Assembly: GCA_965222655.1 (NCBI GenBank)
Contig: CBDCUP010000003.1
Location: 434,001 to 498,000, forward strand
Length of the DNA stretch: 64,000 nucleotides
Source of the DNA: CAUZIZ01 sp965222655
GTDB lineage: Bacteria > Acidobacteriota > UBA6911 > RPQK01 > JAJDTT01
Direction: 5' to 3'
In this document: positions 19,928-30,327 of the stretch, in pieces
Numbering within the stretch: the first letter of the stretch is position 1
Layout of the letters: the number at the start of each line of letters is the position of its first letter
The notes under the pieces: generated by a model
Seen by the model: the letters and a program-made list of their open reading frames with translations, nothing else
What the model was told of the DNA's origin: nothing
The model's database searches: none
Program-made: the position numbers and the translations under genes

Positions 19928-20146
19928 TTATTTTACAAGTACTTGAAGAACGAACCCCGGCATCAGAAGAATGTAGCTGCCCAAAGCTCGCCTCAAGATG
20001 GCTGACATGGAGCGATCTTCCTTTTGGGCTAGATGCTGCAGCCACTTGTATTCGTGATCATTTAGCCAGCACTCCACACGATGGTATCTGCGACCACCGA
20101 TGGTGGACCGAGGGTGGGTATCTTCAATGTATTGATATGTGAACAT
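19928..20146 (-). CDS. Small protein with ribbon-helix-helix-like segment
   Basis: 72 residues. The centre reads RVECWLNDHEYKWLQHLAQK followed by a second helix (SMSAILRRALGSYIL), the beta-strand plus two helices arrangement of CopG/Arc-type DNA-binding proteins, often antitoxins or plasmid regulators. No partner toxin lies next to it; it converges on the truncated third kinase. The coding status is plausible rather than certain. Confidence 0.5.
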   Translation of the reverse strand: MFTYQYIEDTHPRSTIGGRRYHRVECWLNDHEYKWLQHLAQKEDRSMSAILRRALGSYILLMPGFVLQVLVK

Positions 20147-20612
20147 ACTGCATCACAGCTCTCCTAGCCCCTCGGGATGCCTCTTGATCTCGCCTCTCAA
20201 GAGGAAGAATAACTACTCTTCTAGTATACCCTATCCAGTGTCAGAGTAGCTCGCTTCTGACCGGCGGCTTTCGCCTAAAAGCGGTCATTCAGATTTTCCC
20301 CGGAAACGTCGAGTGAACGGCCGCAAACGGCCAAGAGCGGTCATGCGGGGTCAATCCCATTTTAGTTGAAATTTCTCGCTGCTTATCATCACCCCACAAA
20401 AAGCGGGGCTTCCTGGAACTCTGGTCCGTGAACTACTTCGTCGAGAGTCGCTTTCTGATTGACCGCCGGATCCACGCCGTATGGCCGATCCAATGAAACA
20501 CGATCTGAGTCCTGTGCTGCAGGTGTTGACGACTCGGTGCCTGTGAACTAAAGTTCCGTATTATCTGAAGCGACCAAAATCCTGAAAGGGTACAAAGGGG
20601 GGGAGGACGACC
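20147..20612. other. Gene-free stretch with dispersed repeat R (20271-20333)
   Basis: Contains one copy of a dispersed repeat: CGCCTAAAAGCGGTCATTCA at 20272, then TTTTCCCCGGAAACGTCGAG and CGGCCGCAAACGGCCAA. Related copies in reverse lie at 32871-32934 and 33074-33130. A direct GCGGTCAT repeat flanks it. No gene seen in the rest. Confidence 0.5.
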
Positions 20613-23600
20613 ATGCCACATCCAGGTTTGAAGGTACTCGGAATCTGCCTTTTTCCCATCTGGATTGTCGGCTTCGGCTCCCCATCCGCCCAACAACAGA
20701 CGTTGAAGCTTGAGGAGCCACAGAGCGAAATTGCCGTCTACGCCTCCGGAAGAGGTTACCCCTGGATCAATTTGGACGACGGGCGCAGTTTGGAGGTGCG
20801 CTTTGCCCAGGATTCCGAGTTGGCAGTTCGATTTCAAGAGTTGCAAGTGGCTGGTTTGCTTGAGCCCCTGGCGCTCGCCTCCGCAGACTTCGACGAGGAT
20901 GGGGTGCCGGATCTAGTGTGCGGGTATGCCACAGATTCCGGGGGTATCCTAACCGTTCATCGAGGCAACATCGATTCGATTTTTCCAAATGGACCGGGTG
21001 CCAGAAGACGCCAGCTCGCCGGTACGTTCACCGAAGATCCCTTCCTGTCTCCCGCCAGAGTCTTTGAGCTCCCCGTAGCCCCTGAGTTTCTAGGCGCAGG
21101 CGATTTTGATGCCGATGGCCACTGGGACCTGGCCTTGGCAAAGAAAGGTTCCGAGAAACTGTGGCTACTTACTGGAAACGGTCAAGGAGACTTCCAGGCG
21201 CCGGAGGTCATTGATTTACCGGGAACAATCACCGCCCTGCTTGCCGGCGAAGTCAACCGAAGGGATGGGCTTCAGGATCTCATTGTGGGCATTCGAGGAG
21301 TCGAGGGTCCGAAAGTGCTGCTCTTCGAGTGGCCGGAGGGAGCCTTGCGGGGGGATCCGGAGGATTTGCCGCTTCCCGCCGAGGCGACGAGTTTCGCCCT
21401 TGGTCACTTCGATGAGCACTACCCCGTAGACCTGGCCATCGCCGCAGGGGAGGAATTGCTCCTGATTCATGGCCGAGACCGAAAGCTATCTGTAGGAGAA
21501 AGGTGGCGCTCGCAGGTGGCGTCAGCGAGGGTGGATCGATATGCCTTCGAGCGCTCCATTTCTTCCCTGGCTGCCGGCGATTTCGTAGAAGACCACAGCC
21601 AAGAGCTGGCCGTCTTGCTTGAGGACGGAAGTCTGCGTTTGCTGGAGCGAATGGGGAATGGCCTGCAAGTAAAGTCCGACTGGACGCTTGGCCTTGTGTT
21701 GCCCTCTCAAAGCATCCTGGCTGGACCGGGAAATTTATCCTACAGCTCGAAACCCCAACTGGTGCGAGCCCGGGTCTCGAGCCTCCCGAAAGACGAGCTT
21801 CTAGTAGTGGATGCTCTCGCTCAGAAAATCCACGTCCTTGTCACCGACAAGGGTTCGGGCGACGGTTCTTCCAGAACACACCTTGCTAACAGCTGGTCGG
21901 TGGCCCTGGATGTTGCCGGTACTCCAGTTGCGGTGTTGCCCATGAGGTTGAACCCGGACGCTCTATCCGACCTGGTGGTCCTCAAGGACAGCGCCAACCC
22001 TCTCGGTGTTGTCCCCACGGGGCCAGTTCGGACCTTCACGGTCAACTCCACCGGGGACGAGTCAGACGCCAAGCTCGGGGACGACGTTTGTGACGTAGAT
22101 CTGGAAACCGCTGGCGAACAATGCACGCTGCGCTCTGCTATGGAACAGGCAAGGACAAGTGAAGGACTCGATCGGATCGAGTTCACAGTATCTAAGATCA
22201 GCCCGAAAGAGGGTTTACCCGGTTTGCATTTCGGAGACCCGGTCGTGATCGACGGCACCTCAATGGGCAGGGTGGAGATCGATGGAAGCGGAGCCGGCGA
22301 CGGTTCTGCTCTTGTTATTAGCCCGGCTGACAGCGTGATCCGTGGGTTGGCAATTCACAGCTTTACTTTCTCGGCCATTCAGATTCAGCAGAGAGGTGGG
22401 AACAGCTTCGTCGAAGGCAACTTTCTGGGGACCGACGTGACCGGAACGCAAAACCGAGGGAACGGAAATTGGGGAATAGTTATAGGCTCCTTGGCACCCA
22501 AGAACACGATTGGCGGGACCATGGAGGAGGCCAGAAACGTCATTTCCGGGAACGAGACCCCCGGTGTCTTTATCCAATCCGACGAAAACAAGGTGCTGGG
22601 CAACTTCATTGGGACGGATGTCACGGGAACCGTCGCACTGGGAAATTCGCATGGAGTGGACATCCAAAGGGGATCCAACAATGAGATCGGTGGCGCCACG
22701 GCCGGTGCGGGCAATTTGATCTCTGCCAACGGCTCTCGAGGGATCGTCGTTACTGAGGGTGCAGAATGCACCCTGATTCAAGGCAACCTAGTAGGGACGG
22801 ACATTACCGGTGGTGTGGCTCTGGCTAACATCCGAGATGGTCTATTGCTGAGTGAGACAAGCGGGACCACGATCGGAGGAGCCGCCGCCAATCTGATCTC
22901 GGCCAATGGTTCCAACGGAATCTCCATCGCCAGATCCACCGGCACTCTCGTCCAGGGGAATTTGATTGGCACGGATATCAATGGTTCGGTGGCCTTGGGC
23001 AACCATTTTACGGGGATTGGGATTGGAAGAATCTCAACCGACAATATCATAGGAGGGACGACCAGCGGAGCGGGCAATACGATCTGCTCGAATGGCTTCG
23101 GGGGAGGGAATGCGGGAGTTTCCATCTCGGGGCGAGACACCTCTGGAAATCCTGTCTTGGGCAATCGGATTGGGATCGGGACTATGGGAGAGGAGCTCCC
23201 CAATGACGGACCGGGCGTGCGCATCACCGGCGTTTCCGACAATCCGATTCAACGCAACACGATCGCCTTCAACCGGAGCGGTGGCATCGTAGTGCGTTCA
23301 GGAGCAACCGGCAACGCCATTAACGAAAACTCCATTTTCTCCAACAAAGGAGACCGATCCGGTGAAGGTCTAGGCATTGATTTGGCGCCGTTTGGCGTGA
23401 CAGAAAACGACGGTGGAGACGGCGACGAGGGCCCCAACAATCTTCAAAACTACCCCGTCCTCACGAAAATCGAAGACAACATCAAGGTGACACTGGACAG
23501 CACACCCAAGACGTTCAAGATTGAGCTGTTCGCCAACGACGAGTGCGACCCCTCCGGCCACGGCGAGGGGCAGGAGTTTTTGCAGTTCTTCTCCCTAACC

Positions 23601-24360
23601 ACAGGGGAGTCAGTCGAAGTCAGTGTACCCGTTGGAAAAGAGATCACTGCCACCGCGACGGACAGCGACGGCAACACTTCGGAGTTTTCCGCCTGTGCGA
23701 TGGAACTTGAAATCGAGCCGTTCATCGTTAATTCCACTGGGGACGATCCGGATGAGAATGCCGAAAAGGGCGAAGAGTTCGATGGAATCTGCAGCACGGG
23801 AAACAGGCTCTCCAAGCCTGAGGAGAAGTGCAACCCAACCAAAAAGGGAGACTGTGAGTGCACGCTACGGGCGGCAATTCAAGAGGCCAATGACCAAAAG
23901 GGCAAAGACAGCATCCATTTCGCCATTTTGGGGGATAACCCCCACACCATCCTCCCTCAGACTCCGTTGCCATTTATTAGAGGCCCCTTGACAATCGACG
24001 CGGCCACTCAGCCAGGATTTGAGGATCGGCCAGTGATCGAGATCGATGGGAGTAAAGCGGGAGAATTCGCTACTGGTCTCAATGTAAGAGTAAGAGCCGG
24101 CGGCAGCCTGATCCGAGGTCTTGCCATCCACAGCTTTCCCGATGAAGGCATCCTTTTGCATAGCGCAGGGAATGAGATCCGAGGAAACTTTATTGGCGTC
24201 AGTAGCAGTGGGGTTGGGGCCGGGAATTCAATCGGCGTCGCTTTTAGTTCGGGTGCCCCTGGAAACATGATTGGGGGGGTAAGACCCCCCGGGGGAGTCT
24301 GTGTAGATCCCTGTAATCTGATTTCGGGAAACAGGAATGAGGGGCTTTACATTTCAGGAG
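20613..24360 (+). pseudogene. Secreted FG-GAP / parallel beta-helix protein, cut at the 3' end by IS6
   Basis: The N-terminus has a signal peptide (VLGICLFPIWIVGFGSPSAQ). Residues to about 470 carry FG-GAP/VCBS-type repeats (ADFDEDGVPDLVCGYA, GDFDADGHWDLALA). Then comes the sequence CTLRSAMEQAR, of the C-(S/T)-L-R-x-A type found at the start of secreted beta-helix proteins. A right-handed beta-helix follows, with repeated GNFIGTDVTGT / NxIGG / NLISANGSxGI rungs. A second CTLRAAIQEAN unit begins at about residue 1090 and starts a new helix. The gene stops being itself at GLYISG, where the IS6 terminal repeat begins (24361). A surface or secreted protein that may bind polysaccharide is likely. 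The C-terminal sorting region is missing. Confidence 0.85.
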
Positions 24361-25158
24361 GGTACTGTCAAGTTGAGAGGCGGTCCACGAGAATGGTCGG
24401 ATGAGAATGCTCTACAAAGGCCATCGCTTTCCGTGTGAAATCATCAGTCATACTGTGTGGCTCTACCACCGGTTCACGCTCAGTCTGCGGGATGTCGAGG
24501 ATCTGATGGCTGAACGTGGCGTTATCGTTTCCTATGAGACCATTCGCTGCTGGTGTCTCAAATTCGGACCCCAGTACGCCAAGTCGATTCGAAGGAAGCA
24601 AGGCCGGCTGGGCGACATTTGGCACGTTGATGAGTTGTTTGTGAGGATTCAAGGCAGGCGAGTTTACCTGTGGCGAGCAGTTGATCAGGATGGCGATGTT
24701 TTGGACATTCTGGTGACTAGACGTCGCGACAAGCGAGCTGCTAAACGGTTCTTTCGCAAGGTGTTGAAAGAGCAAGGCCAGCCTCCGTGGCAACTCATCA
24801 CTGACAAGCTCAAGACCTACCCAGCGGCCCATCGCGAAGTGTTCCCCTCAGTCGAGCATAAAACCGGTCAGTATGAGAACAACCGAGCTGAAGTTTCACA
24901 CCAACACACCCGAGAACAAGAGAGGCAGATGAGAGGGTTCAAATCAATCGAGCAGGCTCAACGATTCCTTTCTGTCCACGGTCCGGTTCAAAATCTGTTC
25001 CGGGTGGGTCGGAACCATCTCAAGGCAGTTCATCAGCGACTGCTTCGCGACAGAGCTTTTGCCTACTGGAGGGAGGCGACGTGTGTCCGCTGAGGAGGAG
25101 CAAGGCTGGGGTGTATTCCGGCTCAGGATCGTCTGGCCAACATTAAGTTGACAGCTCC
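24361..25158 (+). mobile_element. IS6-family insertion sequence, 798 bp
   Basis: Ends: GGTACTGTCAAGTTGA on the left and, reverse complemented, GGAGCTGTCAACTTAA on the right, imperfect inverted repeats. Length is typical for IS6/IS26 relatives. The 8 bases flanking each end differ (TTCAGGAG versus GGCGGGGA), so there is no target duplication. This fits deletion or cointegrate-type rearrangement next to the IS, joining two different genes. Confidence 0.85.
24401..25093 (+). CDS. IS6-family DDE transposase
   Basis: 230 residues: N-terminal HTH (LSLRDVEDLMAERGVIVSYE), then the catalytic domain with the first Asp in IWHVDELFVRI, the second in LITDKLKTYP and the Glu in NRAEVSHQHTREQERQMRGF, the exact spacing pattern of IS6/IS26 enzymes. 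It appears complete and in frame, so the element may be active. Confidence 0.95.
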   Translation: MRMLYKGHRFPCEIISHTVWLYHRFTLSLRDVEDLMAERGVIVSYETIRCWCLKFGPQYAKSIRRKQGRLGDIWHVDELFVRIQGRRVYLWRAVDQDGDVLDILVTRRRDKRAAKRFFRKVLKEQGQPPWQLITDKLKTYPAAHREVFPSVEHKTGQYENNRAEVSHQHTREQERQMRGFKSIEQAQRFLSVHGPVQNLFRVGRNHLKAVHQRLLRDRAFAYWREATCVR

Positions 25159-28100
25159 GGCGGGGACATTGCGGCGGATAGCGACGGCAATGTCTACGTG
25201 ACGGGTCAGAGCCGCTCGCCCGATTTTCCCCTCGCCAATCCTTTCCAGCCGGACTGGAGCGGCCATTCAGATGCTTTCGTAGCGAAGCTTAATTCCACCG
25301 GTTCCAGTCTTGTTTACTCCACCTACCTGGGCGGCCAACAGTATGACTTCGGCTCTGCTATCGCCGTCGACTCGCCCGGCAGCGCCTACGTCACCGGCTT
25401 TACCCGCTCGGCCGACTTCCCCACAGCGAATCCCTTGGATTCTGAGCTTAGCGGCACTGGGAACGCTGGGGACGCCTTCGTGACCAAGCTTACTCCCGCG
25501 GGCTCCGGCCTAGTCTACTCCACCTACCTGGGCGGTGAGGGCGAAGACATTGGCTACGGGATCGCCGTAGACCAGGAGGGCAACGCCTTCATCACGGGTC
25601 GGACCTCATCAGTCGACTTCCCCACAGCCAATGCCTTCCAACCCACTCATCGCGGTGGCATGCGGTACATGCTTGACGCTTTCGTCACCAAAATAGATGC
25701 CACGGGTTTTGGGCTTGTCTACTCCACCTATCTTGGCGGTCCTGCAGGTGATGGAGCAGACGGAAGTGACATCGGCTCGGCCATCGCCGTGGACCCGGAG
25801 GGCAACGCCTATGTGACGGGTAAGACCAGTTCGCCCGACTTTCCCACATCGAATGCCTTGCAGTCGGCTTTACGAGATATTGTCGCCCTTAAGAGCACTG
25901 ACGGGGGAAACAGTTGGAGTCCTATTCATACCGGCCTAGTGAACGGCTATCTCCATACCCTGGTCGTGGACCCCGGAACTCCGTCCACCCTATATGCTGG
26001 CACAGGGACCGGCGTCTTCAAGAGCACCGATGGGGGAAGCAACTGGGGTCGTATCAGTCCGAGCAATCTTCACGCCCGGGCAATCACAATCGACCCCACC
26101 AATCCCTCCACACTTTATGCTGGCACTTGGAAAGGTGGCGTGTTCAAGAGCACCAATGGTGGCGCTCGATGGAGTCCTGTCAACTCCGGCCTGAGGAGCC
26201 GGCTCCGTACCCTGGTTGTGGACCCTAGAACTCCATCGACCCTGTATGCCGGCACGACGAATGGCGTCTCCAAGAGCACCGATGGGGGAAATAGTTGGAA
26301 CGCAACAGCTCTGATGAGCTTCATCTTTGACTTGGTGATTGACTCCACGACTCCCTCTACGTTGTACGCCGGAACTGAGCGTGGCGTCTCCAAGAGCACC
26401 GATGGGGGAAGCAACTGGACTTCCTCCAGTCTAAGCAATATTCACGCCTTGGCAATCGACCCCACCGATTCCTCGACTCTGTATGCCGGAACTGACCGCG
26501 GAGTCTTCAAGAGTACCGATGCCGGAGACAGCTGGCAGGCCACAGCTCTGATGAACTTCATCTTTGCCTTGGTGATTGACTCCACGACTCCTTCGACTCT
26601 GTATGCCGGCACTACTGGTGGTGTCTTCAAGAGCGCCGATCGCGGGAACAGCTGGACTCCCACCCCCTTGACGGCCTCTATCGAAGCCCTGGCCATTGAC
26701 CCGGTAACCTCCTCTACGTTGTATGCTGCATCCCAGGGTTCCTCGGATACCTTCGTGGCAAAGTTCAGTGCCGCGGGCTCCCTTGTCTACTCCACCTATT
26801 TGGGGGGAGGGGGTACGGATGACGCCAGAGGGATCTCCGTGGACCAGGAGGGGAACGCCTATGTGACAGGTGAGACGCAATCAGGGGATTTCCCCACAGT
26901 GAATCCCTCCCAGCCGGCTCTTCGAGGGGTGAGAGATGCCTATGTGGCGAAGCTAGGTGCCACCGGGTCCAGTCTTGTCTACTCCACCTATCTCGGCGGC
27001 AACGGTATCGATAGAGGCGATGACATTGCCGTGGACCTGGAGGGGAACGCCTATGTGACGGGTGCGACCAGTTCGCCCGACTTCCCGACGGTGAATTCCT
27101 TACAGGGGGCCTCCGGCCTGAGACGTATGCTCAATAGGCCCGTAGCAGGAGTTGGGCTTGTGCCGATCTATCGACACGCTTTTGTCGCCAAAATTCATCG
27201 CACTTGGCTCAGCATGGCGAAGCCCAAGGGTCCGTCACCTCGGCAGCAGAAGCTCGGACAAGCAGCGGAGTTGGGGAGCATCGCAAGCGGATCGAAGCTC
27301 ATTGGCAAACCGGCCCCCAAGCTGGCAGCAAAGTTAAATAAAGCAGTGGGGTCACAGGAGCTAGCCAAAGTAGATCATTTATTGAAGCAATCCAAGGCGC
27401 TGGAGCAATCCCTCGCGATTTACAAATCACTTCAAGGCTATCGCGACACGACAACCACAGAGAGACATCTGGTAAGCCCTAGTATGGACAGCCGAATAAC
27501 CACCCAGATGTTTTTCGCCTTTGAACGCCCTGATCGCCTTCGCTTGGAAACCAAAGACGGGCCGGCTGGGGAGTGGGTGATGGTCAGCAACGGGAAGGAT
27601 TTAGTTACCTATAGGGGGATGTGGAAGCAGTACACCACTGAGAAAACTCCTCGGGAATGGCAATCTGCAGAACGGAGGTGGATGTTTTCTTCTGGATTAG
27701 ACCATCTCGTTCAGAGGTTGGTACTGAGCAAGAATCCTGCCAGAGAACTGCTGGAAGAAGTTGAAGAAGTCGTCGAAAAAGGCCGGGACGATCTGGAGGG
27801 AACTCCTGCCATCATAGTCGAGCTGAAAATGCCGGCAAAATCTCTCGGTGAGAGATGGGCCGCGCATAAGATGATTCCGGTTCGTCTGTGGATCGATGAG
27901 CGAGACTTTCTGATTCGCAAAGGCAGCTACGATCTGGATTGGGAGACTATGAGCCAGAAGATGCCTGAGGAGATGCGACGCAGAATGCCCTTCAAGCAGA
28001 TGACTCTTATAATGGAGTTTACGGATATTGAGCTCAATCCCGTTTTTCCTGAAGACACCTTTCGCTTCTCACCTCCTGAGGATGCAACACTCGTGGAACA

Positions 28101-29100
28101 CTTTGGACCCCCAGACGGAAGGAGCCCGGTTTCTCAAGGGGAGTTGGTCGGCCGGAGAGCTCCCAACTTTGTCCTCAAGGACATCCAGGGCAAGAAAGTA
28201 GGGCTGGATGACTTTAAAGGAAAAGTGCTGATTGTTGACTTCTGGGCCACGTGGTGTAGCCCCTGTCGAGAACAAATGCCCACGTACACAGCGTTGCAGT
28301 CCCTATACGCTCCCAGAGGTTTCTCAATGATCGGACTCTCAGTCGACGACGGTCCTGAAGTTGTGCGCGATTTTGCTGAGAATTACCGGGTCAACTTCCC
28401 GCTTTTGATGGCCGACGAACAGGTGCGGCAGCAATACGGTGGCACCGGTGTGCTCCCCACAACATTCGTCATCGACAAGGGAGGGATCGTGCGGTACGAG
28501 TTCAAAGGACCACCTCCGGCTAAACTTCTATTTCAGAGGCGGGTGGAAGAACTCTTAGAAGAGAGAATCACCATTGACCGGGAAGATGCCACACCAAGGC
28601 CGGAAGCAGGAGACGCCTCCTCGGTCCCTGAGAATATCACGAGTCCCGGGCAGCCAGCCGTTTCCCACAACCAGCAAGCGTCAAAGACTGAAATTGCGCG
28701 TTTCATCCAGTTCCGGCTCGTCGCCAATGCCCCGAGCAACCAAGCCGATGAAATGACCTTAATCGATGACGCTCTCCGGGCACACCGTGTCTGGCTCGAA
28801 AAAAAAGTCCAGCTTGATCTCAATGATGTGAAACATGCAGAAGTCGAATCTAGATACGAACAGCCCTATTCCGTGCGGGTCGTGCTCACGTCTGAAGCCA
28901 CAAAAAAGTTCAGCCAGATCACCGGCAACAACATCGGTAGGAGCGTGGCAGTTGTAATAGATGGAGAGCTTGTAATGGCGCCTTCCATCACCGGGCAATT
29001 AAACTTCAAGAAAGTACCAATACGCTTTGGTTTAACGCTAGAGGAGGCACAAGCACTCGCGGCAAAAGTGAATGAACTTGTAGCAGGCCGGAGCCATTGA
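25159..29100 (+). CDS. Giant fusion: SBBP and BNR propellers, LolA-like, TlpA-like thioredoxin, SecD P1-head-like domain (5' truncated)
   Basis: Open in frame from the IS6 border (GGDIAADSDGNVYVTG), so the start and signal peptide are lost; the first internal start codon in this frame is the GTG at 25198. Order by residue from there: SBBP repeats (1-225; LVYSTYLGG ... IAVDxEGNAYVTG ... SPDFPT), BNR-type blades (225-520; GVFKSTDGGSNW ... DPxxPSTLYAGT, eight or so), more SBBP (520-660), a LolA/DUF2092-like lipoprotein-carrier fold (about 745-980; MFFAFERPDRLRLETKDG), a TlpA/ResA thioredoxin with FWATWCSPC active site (about 985-1125), and a C-terminal SecDF P1-head-like segment (VVIDGELVMAP ... 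GLTLEEAQALAAKVNEL). The region 675-745 looks like a linker. The call of each module is good; whether the fusion is natural or recombinational is open. Confidence 0.8.
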   Translation, partial: GGDIAADSDGNVYVTGQSRSPDFPLANPFQPDWSGHSDAFVAKLNSTGSSLVYSTYLGGQQYDFGSAIAVDSPGSAYVTGFTRSADFPTANPLDSELSGTGNAGDAFVTKLTPAGSGLVYSTYLGGEGEDIGYGIAVDQEGNAFITGRTSSVDFPTANAFQPTHRGGMRYMLDAFVTKIDATGFGLVYSTYLGGPAGDGADGSDIGSAIAVDPEGNAYVTGKTSSPDFPTSNALQSALRDIVALKSTDGGNSWSPIHTGLVNGYLHTLVVDPGTPSTLYAGTGTGVFKSTDGGSNWGRISPSNLHARAITIDPTNPSTLYAGTWKGGVFKSTNGGARWSPVNSGLRSRLRTLVVDPRTPSTLYAGTTNGVSKSTDGGNSWNATALMSFIFDLVIDSTTPSTLYAGTERGVSKSTDGGSNWTSSSLSNIHALAIDPTDSSTLYAGTDRGVFKSTDAGDSWQATALMNFIFALVIDSTTPSTLYAGTTGGVFKSADRGNSWTPTPLTASIEALAIDPVTSSTLYAASQGSSDTFVAKFSAAGSLVYSTYLGGGGTDDARGISVDQEGNAYVTGETQSGDFPTVNPSQPALRGVRDAYVAKLGATGSSLVYSTYLGGNGIDRGDDIAVDLEGNAYVTGATSSPDFPTVNSLQGASGLRRMLNRPVAGVGLVPIYRHAFVAKIHRTWLSMAKPKGPSPRQQKLGQAAELGSIASGSKLIGKPAPKLAAKLNKAVGSQELAKVDHLLKQSKALEQSLAIYKSLQGYRDTTTTERHLVSPSMDSRITTQMFFAFERPDRLRLETKDGPAGEWVMVSNGKDLVTYRGMWKQYTTEKTPREWQSAERRWMFSSGLDHLVQRLVLSKNPARELLEEVEEVVEKGRDDLEGTPAIIVELKMPAKSLGERWAAHKMIPVRLWIDERDFLIRKGSYDLDWETMSQKMPEEMRRRMPFKQMTLIMEFTDIELNPVFPEDTFRFSPPEDATLVEHFGPPDGRSPVSQGELVGRRAPNFVLKDIQGKKVGLDDFKGKVLIVDFWATWCSPCREQMPTYTALQSLYAPRGFSMIGLSVDDGPEVVRDFAENYRVNFPLLMADEQVRQQYGGTGVLPTTFVIDKGGIVRYEFKGPPPAKLLFQRRVEELLEERITIDREDATPRPEAGDASSVPENITSPGQPAVSHNQQASKTEIARFIQFRLVANAPSNQADEMTLIDDALRAHRVWLEKKVQLDLNDVKHAEVESRYEQPYSVRVVLTSEATKKFSQITGNNIGRSVAVVIDGELVMAPSITGQLNFKKVPIRFGLTLEEAQALAAKVNELVAGRSH

Positions 29101-29200
29101 GTCAAAAGACCTGCTGCTACACCTTTTCCGGGCGACGAAACTATACGATCGCACGGGAGACCAGATCACGCTGGATGAGTTTGAAAGGATTGGGATTTGA
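29099..29200 (+). pseudogene. Possible C-terminus of a tyrosine recombinase
   Basis: The +2 frame reads ESKDLLLHLFRATKLYDRTG and then DQITLDEFERIGI before a stop. Phage-type integrases often end with TTxLYDR...VTLDEVERI, where the Tyr is the nucleophile. Only about 33 codons remain; no R-H-x-x-R box is seen. If correct, this is a trace of an integrase lost from the island. Confidence 0.35.
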
Positions 29201-30327
29201 GCTTGTGTCGCCTTCCGTCCAAACCACGTCCCCCCCAGGTCCGGCACTCAGCAAGGCCTTCCGGTAGCCTATCGAGCAATCTTTTGAGCCGAACCGCGAC
29301 GAAAAATCGCACTCTAGCTATTCCCTACCGTCTCGAACCCGCTTCAGAGGTTCTGGATGACCTTCCCGAGTTGGATCCGTCCCGAGAGGAGGTCTGGTCG
29401 GAGATCCGCGATCGGGTGGGTTATTCCTCCATCCCAGCCCTCTATCCTCCGTTGGCACAATTCCTCTTCGCTCTGAGCAACCTAAGCTTTCCTGGTAGCG
29501 TGCTGGGTTGGAAACTGTGGACGGTCGTCATAGAAGTGATGGCTTGCCTCTTCGTTGCCCTCACCGCGAAGAAACTGGGACAAGCAATGGCTCCTGTCCT
29601 CCTGCTCTTCCTCTGGAATCCGTTGATGGTCAAGGAATTCGCTGGGAGCGCCCACTTCGACGCTTTGGTCGTGCTGTGCCTATCCCTGTTGGCCTACCTT
29701 GTCACCAGTAGGTGGACCCTGGGGGCTTATGCGGCGCTCGCTCTGGCGACTCTTTCCAAGCTTGTGCCCGCGCTGGTGATCATCATCCTCAGCCCCCTGT
29801 TGTGGGGATTTGCCCTCTTCGCCGGTCTTGTCGGTGTGGGCTTTCTCCCCTTCTACGAGGCCCTCCCCGAACTGGTCCGCACAGGAGGAATCTTTGCCGA
29901 GCACTGGCGCTTCAACACCGGAGCCTACCGCATCCTGGACTGGGCTTTCGGAGAAGCTTCGATTGTGGCCTACCTGGTGCTGCTCACGGTTCTGGGAATC
30001 GCATTGCGAAGCCGGGTACGCGACGTGCGAGATTCCCTGGAAGCCATGCTGTGGCTGCTGGGTATGGCTGTCGTACTGGGTCCCGTGGTCCACCCCTGGT
30101 ACGTGACCTGGCTCATTCCCCTGGCCTGCCTCACCCGAAGCCGTACCTGGATCTCATTCAGTGCCGTCGTGTATCTGTCTTTTCTGGTCATGCTGGATGG
30201 CGTGGAGCGACCCTGGGTAGTCGCTGTCGAGCACCTGACCTTGATGTTGGTTGCAGTATGGGAATATCTAAGAAGAAAGGAGAGACACCGTGTCAACCAC
30301 ACCCAGACTGTTCCTTCTCACGCTTAG
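29197..30327 (+). CDS. GT87/DUF2029-like polytopic membrane protein, 5' truncated
   Basis: From about residue 42 (IPYRLEPASEVLDDLPELDP ... ALYPPLAQFLFAL) the protein matches the lumenal loop and following helices of polyprenyl-phosphate-mannose-dependent glycosyltransferases, with about eight hydrophobic helices and a WHP/HPWYVTWLIP motif near the end. The first 40 residues are Arg/Ser rich and unlike the family, and the expected first transmembrane helices with the catalytic acidic loop are missing. The gene therefore appears to have lost its 5' end at about 29320. The stop overlaps the following secreted-protein start. Confidence 0.65.
   Translation: MSLCRLPSKPRPPQVRHSARPSGSLSSNLLSRTATKNRTLAIPYRLEPASEVLDDLPELDPSREEVWSEIRDRVGYSSIPALYPPLAQFLFALSNLSFPGSVLGWKLWTVVIEVMACLFVALTAKKLGQAMAPVLLLFLWNPLMVKEFAGSAHFDALVVLCLSLLAYLVTSRWTLGAYAALALATLSKLVPALVIIILSPLLWGFALFAGLVGVGFLPFYEALPELVRTGGIFAEHWRFNTGAYRILDWAFGEASIVAYLVLLTVLGIALRSRVRDVRDSLEAMLWLLGMAVVLGPVVHPWYVTWLIPLACLTRSRTWISFSAVVYLSFLVMLDGVERPWVVAVEHLTLMLVAVWEYLRRKERHRVNHTQTVPSHA

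Noticed and set aside
24361..25158. Composite transposon with IS6 at both ends
   Set aside because: Only one IS6 copy is present in the window.
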